Origin: an uncultured Balneolaceae bacterium
GTDB taxonomy: Bacteria; Bacteroidota; Rhodothermia; Balneolales; Balneolaceae
Assembly (NCBI GenBank): GCA_913057825.1
Contig: CAJXOW010000032.1
Location: 1-37,775 of the forward strand
Direction of reading: 5' to 3'
Length of the DNA: 37,775 nucleotides
The translations under genes were made by a program, and so were the position numbers. This document shows positions 33,353 to 37,775 of this stretch, piece by piece; the first letter of the stretch is position 1, and each line of letters starts with the position of its first letter. The notes under the pieces were generated by a model. It had not been told where the DNA came from. It saw only the letters and a list, made by a program, of their open reading frames with translations, and ran no database searches.

Positions 33353-35005
33353 ATGGAACAGTTTGAACATATTGTAAATGTTGTCAATTCCTATGTCTGG
33401 TCCAAACCGGACATACTTCCGTTAATGGTTGTCGTACTATTAAGTTACGGAATTTTTATCACACTTCGACTTGGTTTTGTTCAACTGCGCCGATTCGCCC
33501 ACGGGGTCAAAGTTGTGACCGGTTACTATGACAATCCGGACGATACCGGCGACATTAATCACTTCCAGGCGTTAAGCACGGCGCTGTCGGCCACTGTGGG
33601 GATCGGGAATATCGCCGGTGTGGCTATTGCTATTCATTACGGCGGACCCGGAGCGCTTTTCTGGATGTGGGTCACCGCCTTTTTTGGGATGGCTATTAAA
33701 TTTTCCGAATGCACCCTTTCTCTCAAATATCGCAAGAAGAATCCAAACGGCACCGTATCCGGCGGACCGATGTACTATATTGAGCGGGGATTGGGCAAAA
33801 ACTGGAAATGGCTGGCCATCGCTTTTGCCGTATTTGCCGTGACCTGTTCCATGTTTACCGGTAACGCGATTCAGGCCAACACCGTCGCTGATACCATGCA
33901 GAGCGCATTCAATTTTCCCAAAATGCTGACCGGTGTTGTAGTTGCCGGCATCATATTTGTTGTAATTATCGGCGGCATTAAGCGAATCGGCCGCGTAACG
34001 GCCCGGCTGACTCCTTTCATGGCTGTCATTTATGTATTGGCCGGATTATTCATTCTGCTTATAAACTATGATCAAATTATCCCTGCTTTCGGAACGATCT
34101 TCACTTACGCTTTCAGTCCTAAAGCCGGTGCACTTGGAGTCGGGTCCGGCGCTTTCATGCTGACCCTGGTTTGGGGTATTAAACGGGGACTCTTTTCCAA
34201 TGAAGCCGGACAGGGATCGGCTGCTATTGCTCACGCTGCTGCCAAAACTGAAGAACCGGCGCGGGAAGGCGTGGTAGCTTCGCTGGGTCCCTTTATTGAC
34301 ACCCTGGTCGTCTGCACCATCACGGCGCTGGTTATTATCACCACGGGTGTGTGGGAACAAAAACATCCCGAGCAACTCAAGCTGAATTCGGTCGGCATCA
34401 ATTACACCTTTGACGAAACGAGCCAGCATAAAGATATGCTTATCGTCAAGAACGGAGTCATTCAGAATGGTGAAATCATCCGCAACGATTTTCCGGTCGA
34501 CACGCTTTATACCAACGAGCAGCAAACAAGCACCTTCACCGGAGAAATCAATGTCGGTGGGGATCAGATCAATGCCTACAATCAGAAAGAGGAAGAAGTC
34601 AATATTATTTACGGCAATATTGTCGAAAACGGGGCACCCCTGACAGCCCAGGGGTTTGAAGCCGGCCTGGCGCCTCTGATGCCGGGTGGCGAACATATCG
34701 TAACCTTTGCGGTACTGCTCTTTGCCATATCCACGACCATCAGCTGGAGTTATTACGGCGACCGGTCTATACAATATTTGCTGGGGGACAGATCCATCAT
34801 TTACTACAAATATGTCTACGTCCTGCTTAACTTTATCGGGGCTACCCTGCCGCTGGCCACCGTTTGGACTATCGGCGATATTGCCCTGGGACTGATGACA
34901 TTCCCCAATATTATCGCCCTGTTTGCCCTTTCAGGAACTGTTTATGCCACGGCTAAAGATTACTTTGCGAAAATAGATCGTATCGAGGCGGAGATGGAAG
35001 AATGA
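33353..35005 (+). CDS. Sodium:alanine symporter family (AGCS) transporter with large insertion
   Basis: This is a Na+-coupled amino-acid symporter of the AGCS (AlsT/DagA) family in the inner membrane. In the 550-aa protein, family signatures are FQALSTALSATVGIGNIAGVA, SGGPMYYIERGLG and FSNEAGQGSAAIAHAAAKT. The conserved C-terminal SWSYYGDRSIQYLL helix region is present. Between GVWEQ (about residue 332) and GGEHIVTFAVLLFAISTT (about 445) lies a hydrophilic, Asn/Glu/Thr-rich insertion of roughly 100 residues, where typical members have a short loop; topology puts it outside the membrane. Alanine or glycine is the likely substrate, by family only. Confidence 0.92.
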   Translation: MEQFEHIVNVVNSYVWSKPDILPLMVVVLLSYGIFITLRLGFVQLRRFAHGVKVVTGYYDNPDDTGDINHFQALSTALSATVGIGNIAGVAIAIHYGGPGALFWMWVTAFFGMAIKFSECTLSLKYRKKNPNGTVSGGPMYYIERGLGKNWKWLAIAFAVFAVTCSMFTGNAIQANTVADTMQSAFNFPKMLTGVVVAGIIFVVIIGGIKRIGRVTARLTPFMAVIYVLAGLFILLINYDQIIPAFGTIFTYAFSPKAGALGVGSGAFMLTLVWGIKRGLFSNEAGQGSAAIAHAAAKTEEPAREGVVASLGPFIDTLVVCTITALVIITTGVWEQKHPEQLKLNSVGINYTFDETSQHKDMLIVKNGVIQNGEIIRNDFPVDTLYTNEQQTSTFTGEINVGGDQINAYNQKEEEVNIIYGNIVENGAPLTAQGFEAGLAPLMPGGEHIVTFAVLLFAISTTISWSYYGDRSIQYLLGDRSIIYYKYVYVLLNFIGATLPLATVWTIGDIALGLMTFPNIIALFALSGTVYATAKDYFAKIDRIEAEMEE

Positions 35006-35011
35006 CGAGAG

Positions 35012-35129
35012 GTGAAAGCCGAAAGGTGAAGGGTGAAAGACTCTTGCTGGCTGCTTTATCGGGCGGAATATGATTTCTCCCCTGCAGGCAGCGTTTACGG
35101 TTTTTCGTCCTTCGTCTTTTCGGCTTCAT
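35012..35129 (+). repeat. Tandem heptanucleotide repeats forming a long hairpin
   Basis: Four tandem heptads (GTGAAAG, CCGAAAG, GTGAAGG, GTGAAAG; 35012-35039) face about four heptads of the complementary class (TTTTCGT, CCTTCGT, CTTTTCG, GCTTCAT; 35102-35129). They form a stem of about 24 bp whose imperfections, apart from one bulge, are all G-U compatible on the plus strand. Inside, GCTGGCTGC (35046-35054) pairs with GCAGGCAGC (35084-35092) with one mismatch. It lies 6 bp after the symporter stop and probably ends or processes that transcript. Confidence 0.75.
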
Positions 35130-35209
35130 CATTCGCTTTTGACCGTTCGAATGGTTTCCCGATTATATAGGAAGGATCGTTAAAGTTGCTGGATGTGAGT
35201 TATTTTATC

Positions 35210-35788
35210 ATGAATCTAAGACCCCAAATATTGATCACGTTTTTGGCAATCGGGAGCCTTTTTACGGGTTGTTCCGAACTTTCCGAGGAACAGTCTGCCC
35301 GTGTGGAAGAGGCTTTGCGTGATACGCTGGTCTCCACGACCGAAAGCTGGGATATGACGATGAATATCCTGGAGGACGGTCAGCGCAAATTGCAACTAAA
35401 AGGCCGACATGCTACCTCCATTTCCCGTTCTGACACGCAATTGACGCGCATCCAGGGACCTGTCCATATCAAGGTGTATGATTCCACCGGTTCCGTGACA
35501 ACGCTCGTACGCAGCGACCGGGCCATCTATTTCAGTCAACACTCCATCTTTGAATTTTTCGGGAATGTCCGCGTTGAAGCTCAACAAGATCGCGGACTGC
35601 GATCCGAATATCTCAAGTGGGACCAAAATAATGACAGGGTCACCACCCCCCGCTTTATAACCATTACCACTCCCAGAGACAGCATCGCCGGACATGGGTT
35701 TAGCGGGACGCCGGACCTTACCGATTACAGCATCCGGGAAGTGTCGGGGCACGTTACTTTTGAACAGGAAAAAGACACGACCCGATGA
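35210..35788 (+). CDS. lptC: LptC-like LPS export protein
   Basis: LptC receives lipopolysaccharide from the LptBFG transporter and passes it to LptA in the periplasm. The product is 192 aa from the ATG at 35210. A signal-like helix ends in a lipobox LFTGC (Cys21), so this member would be a lipoprotein rather than a transmembrane-anchored form. The beta-jellyroll core has repeated VRSDRAIYF, FFGNVRVEA and LKWDQNNDRV strands typical of LptC/OstA folds. A TTG start at 35186 with AGGAAGGA ahead of it is an alternative. The stop overlaps the next start in ATGA, so coupled expression with lptA is expected. Confidence 0.85.
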   Translation: MNLRPQILITFLAIGSLFTGCSELSEEQSARVEEALRDTLVSTTESWDMTMNILEDGQRKLQLKGRHATSISRSDTQLTRIQGPVHIKVYDSTGSVTTLVRSDRAIYFSQHSIFEFFGNVRVEAQQDRGLRSEYLKWDQNNDRVTTPRFITITTPRDSIAGHGFSGTPDLTDYSIREVSGHVTFEQEKDTTR

Positions 35789-37212
35789 TCCGACGATCTT
35801 ACCTTTTCCTGCTGATATTCGCGCTAATTGCGGCCTGTCTACTAATAGACCCGCTACCCGCGAGGAGCCAGCAGCAGGTTACCATTAAACAGGCCGACAA
35901 AGCCACTATTATCAAACAGAATAAGCAATCCGTTCGCAAGCTGATAGGCAACGTCCACCTGGTTTCGGGAGAGGTGGAAATGTACAGCGACAGCACCCTT
36001 CAGTACCTGGATGAAGGTATCCTGAAATCCTACGGAAATATTCAGATCAATACCCCCAATGAACGTATCTGGTCTGATTCGCTCTACTACGACATGCAAT
36101 CGGAATTGAGCCGGTTTCGAAACCGGGTTTTGGTATTAACCGATCAAACAAAACTATTCGGAGATAAAATCAACTACAATTTTCTTACCAAGGTCGCCTA
36201 TTTTCTCAGCCCGGTCAGGATGAAGGATGAGCAGGGGATATTGACGGCACAACAGGGATATTACATAGAGAATCGCGACAGTGCGGTCTTCCGCTACCAG
36301 GTGCAGATGAAAGACACCCTCCAGTACGTCGAAGGCGACAGCCTGCACATGAACCGGACGTCGGAGGTCTATGAAATGTACGGAAGGGTCTTCGCCGACG
36401 ACCGGGAAAACCAGTTGAAATTGAGCGGAAATTACCTGGAAGCCGACTCCCTGCAGCGTAAAGTCAGCGGCGACGCGTATCTGCAGCGGTTTGTAGAGAA
36501 AGAGGGTCAGATGGATACGACTCATATTCGTGCAAGGGATATTATTTATACCAAGACCGACACGACCGACCTGCTCGATGCCTACGGAAACGTGCGTATC
36601 TGGTCCAGGCAATTTTCGGCCGTGGCCGATTCCGCCCGCTATTTTAAATCGTCGGAAAAATTTGAACTATGGTCCAATCCCCGCGCCTGGCATCAATCGA
36701 TCCAGCTCACCGGTCCCTATATAGAAATTCAAATGGACAGTCAACAGGTTGATCAGCTCATCTCCTATCCCTCGCCATTCGCCGTAAAACACGATACTTC
36801 GCTGGATCGATATCATCAGATCAAGGGGGATACGCTCACCGCTCATTTCCAAAACGGGGACCTGTCCCAAATTCATGTGCGTCCCAATTCTCAACTTTTG
36901 TATTATACCAAGGATGAAAAAGAGCAATCCGACGGAGCCATTCGAATGACGGCTCAATCCACGCGTATTTTATTTGAGAACGACACGCTGAAAAAAGTTC
37001 GATCCCAAAAATCTATCGACGGCACCTATCTTCCCGAGTCTCAGAATCCCGGGGAGAAAAGACTGGACGGGTACACCTGGGAACCCGAATTACGCCCCGT
37101 ACGCCCGGACACCACTTTGGAACCCAAGTGGGATCCCATTCCCGAAAAGCCCCCCTTTGCCTTGCCTGAACGATATTTGCAGTACTCAAAGACTGTCGAC
37201 GACAGTCTTTGA
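35785..37212 (+). CDS. OstA/LptA-like LPS transport protein
   Basis: This is a periplasmic OstA-like jellyroll protein expected to extend the LptC-LptA-LptD bridge. At 475 aa it is two to three times the size of E. coli LptA (185 aa). A signal peptide covers residues about 1-28 (LFLLIFALIAACLLI), then the beta-jellyroll strands repeat throughout (SVRKLIGNVHLVSGEVEMYSD; TSEVYEMYGRVFADDRENQL; YGNVRIWSRQFSAVAD). A proline-rich C-terminal tail (ELRPVRPDTTLEPKWDPIPEKPP) follows. It overlaps lptC by 4 bp. Its stop codon lies inside the right arm of a 21-bp hairpin. It might instead be an N-terminal domain relative of LptD; no barrel is present. Confidence 0.82.
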   Translation: MIRRSYLFLLIFALIAACLLIDPLPARSQQQVTIKQADKATIIKQNKQSVRKLIGNVHLVSGEVEMYSDSTLQYLDEGILKSYGNIQINTPNERIWSDSLYYDMQSELSRFRNRVLVLTDQTKLFGDKINYNFLTKVAYFLSPVRMKDEQGILTAQQGYYIENRDSAVFRYQVQMKDTLQYVEGDSLHMNRTSEVYEMYGRVFADDRENQLKLSGNYLEADSLQRKVSGDAYLQRFVEKEGQMDTTHIRARDIIYTKTDTTDLLDAYGNVRIWSRQFSAVADSARYFKSSEKFELWSNPRAWHQSIQLTGPYIEIQMDSQQVDQLISYPSPFAVKHDTSLDRYHQIKGDTLTAHFQNGDLSQIHVRPNSQLLYYTKDEKEQSDGAIRMTAQSTRILFENDTLKKVRSQKSIDGTYLPESQNPGEKRLDGYTWEPELRPVRPDTTLEPKWDPIPEKPPFALPERYLQYSKTVDDSL

Positions 37213-37221
37213 GTACTGCAA
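37177..37221. repeat. 21-bp perfect hairpin overlapping the lptA-like stop codon
   Basis: TTGCAGTACTCAAAGACTGT (plus a final C) and its exact complement are separated by a 3-nt loop (GAC, 37198-37200). The right arm, 37201-37221, contains codons DSL and the TGA stop (37210-37212) of the lptA-like gene, so the gene's last residues are encoded by the hairpin. There is no U-tract; the U-rich terminator is further on at 37329. Confidence 0.9.
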
Positions 37222-37256
37222 GCTCCACGCTCCATGCTCGATGCTCCAGGCTCCAT
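37222..37256 (+). repeat. Five tandem heptanucleotide repeats (GCTCCAN)
   Basis: Heptads GCTCCAC, GCTCCAT, GCTCGAT, GCTCCAG and GCTCCAT run without gaps right after the hairpin. Together with the 35012-35129 heptads this resembles short tandemly repeated repetitive (STRR) elements known in cyanobacteria, but it is in an FCB-type genome. It is non-coding, after the lptA-like stop. Confidence 0.85.
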
Positions 37257-37328
37257 TAGGATGCATGGAAATTAAAAGGTAAACCAATGGGTGAACCGTA
37301 TCCTCCTATCGAAATTCTTTGAGAAATT

Positions 37329-37389
37329 AAAAAGAGGAAGCTTTCCCGGTTGGGTTCTATACCCCACCGATTTTAGCTTCCTCCTTTTT
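37329..37389. terminator. Bidirectional intrinsic terminator between lptA-like gene and EF-G gene
   Basis: Arms AAAAAGAGGAAGCT (37329-37342) and AGCTTCCTCCTTTTT (37375-37389) form a 14-bp stem with one bulge and an inner imperfect CGGTTGGG/CCCCACCG pairing. T-runs follow on both strands, as expected for convergent genes on either side. Confidence 0.8.
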
Positions 37390-37432
37390 ATTAAACCGCC
37401 TGCTTTATTTGATTACGAGTTTTCCGAATTTA

Positions 37433-37775
37433 TCAGGATGCTTCCTGGAGTTCTTGGGAATGCTCCTGGACGATTTTTTCCTGTATCTGGGGCGGAACCT
37501 GTGCGTAGTGTGAGAATTTTTGCTGGAACGTGGCGCTGCCCTGGGTCATTGACTTTAACTGGGTGGAATAGTTATCCAGTTCATCCAGGGGCACATGTGC
37601 ATGAATATGCTGCAGGGAACCCTCCGCATCCATGCCTTGAATTTGCCCGCGCCTGGTTGAGAGATCGCTCATCACGTCTCCCATAAATTCAGACGGCACA
37701 TTGATCTCCACCTCATATATGGGCTCCATAAGCTGCGGCTTGGCGTTCATAAAACCATCTTTGAATGACATCAGG
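37433..37775 (-). CDS. fusA: Elongation factor G, C-terminal fragment (window edge)
   Basis: This is the 3' end of an EF-G gene that continues beyond the window. About 113 residues are seen, covering domain V and its end: FKDGFMNAKPQLMEPIYEVE, then VPSEFMGDVMSDLSTRRGQI, with FQQKFSHYAQVPPQIQEKIV near the C-terminus. These align with the translocation GTPase; the sequence is somewhat divergent from the canonical EF-G, so an EF-G-II paralogue cannot be excluded. The TGA at 37433-37435 is the stop. The convergent neighbour is the lptA-like gene. Confidence 0.85.
   Translation of the reverse strand, partial: LMSFKDGFMNAKPQLMEPIYEVEINVPSEFMGDVMSDLSTRRGQIQGMDAEGSLQHIHAHVPLDELDNYSTQLKSMTQGSATFQQKFSHYAQVPPQIQEKIVQEHSQELQEAS

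Overview
The window looks like core chromosome of a bacterium from the Bacteroidota/Balneolota (FCB) group, most likely Balneolota. This is inferred from family content, not from a search: a split ATP synthase operon with AtpZ and a signal-peptide-bearing subunit a, a type IX secretion plug-like (DUF5103) lipoprotein, a fused metallopeptidase/beta-propeller/outer-membrane barrel, LPS-export LptC/LptA-like proteins, TamB, and a 29-residue AURKAIP1/COX24-type ribosomal protein. No rRNA, tRNA, CRISPR array, transposase or prophage gene was seen.

Layout. 1-5840 (minus): M23 peptidase, bactofilin, then atpZ, an AtpI-like protein, atpB, atpE, atpF, atpH and atpA (cut by the window edge). 5907-8792 (minus): a family-4-like glycosyltransferase and guaB. 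8793-9688: an orphan 103-aa gene in a long non-coding stretch. 9689-12882 (minus): folD, a PBP4-type D-Ala-D-Ala carboxypeptidase and a PtsN-like EIIA. 13217-17297 (plus): ccmB, holB, dapF and the DUF5103 lipoprotein. 17461-31361 (minus): the peptidase/propeller/barrel protein, rnr, tamB, aroB, aroK and an NFACT/RqcH-like gene. 31414-32067 (plus): an unrecognised 217-aa protein. 32410-33091 (minus): the tiny bS22/mS38-like protein and HU. 33353-37212 (plus): a Na+/alanine symporter, lptC and an lptA/OstA-like gene. The minus-strand 3' end of an EF-G gene closes the window. Most genes are housekeeping (energy, envelope biogenesis, amino-acid, purine and folate metabolism, translation).

The most unusual content is intergenic. 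Four copies of a roughly 150-175 bp element (9030-9202, 10610-10766, 17305-17455, 32077-32250) share one architecture: a 25-34 bp nearly perfect terminal stem, a strongly conserved asymmetric internal loop (TTGCTCGT... facing TTAWTAYKCTTCG), a short second stem (TTTTCC/GGAAAA type) and a variable apical region. The outer arms differ between copies but stay complementary within each copy, and the inner P3 stem changes on both sides between copies 1 and 3. That is unlike ordinary transposon ends and fits a conserved structured RNA or a hairpin DNA repeat. The elements sit at gene ends, including one that fills the whole gap between convergent genes.

A second group of intergenic structures flanks lptC-lptA: tandem heptanucleotide repeats next to long hairpins. 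One hairpin's imperfections are all G-U-compatible on the plus strand only, and the other contains the lptA stop codon.
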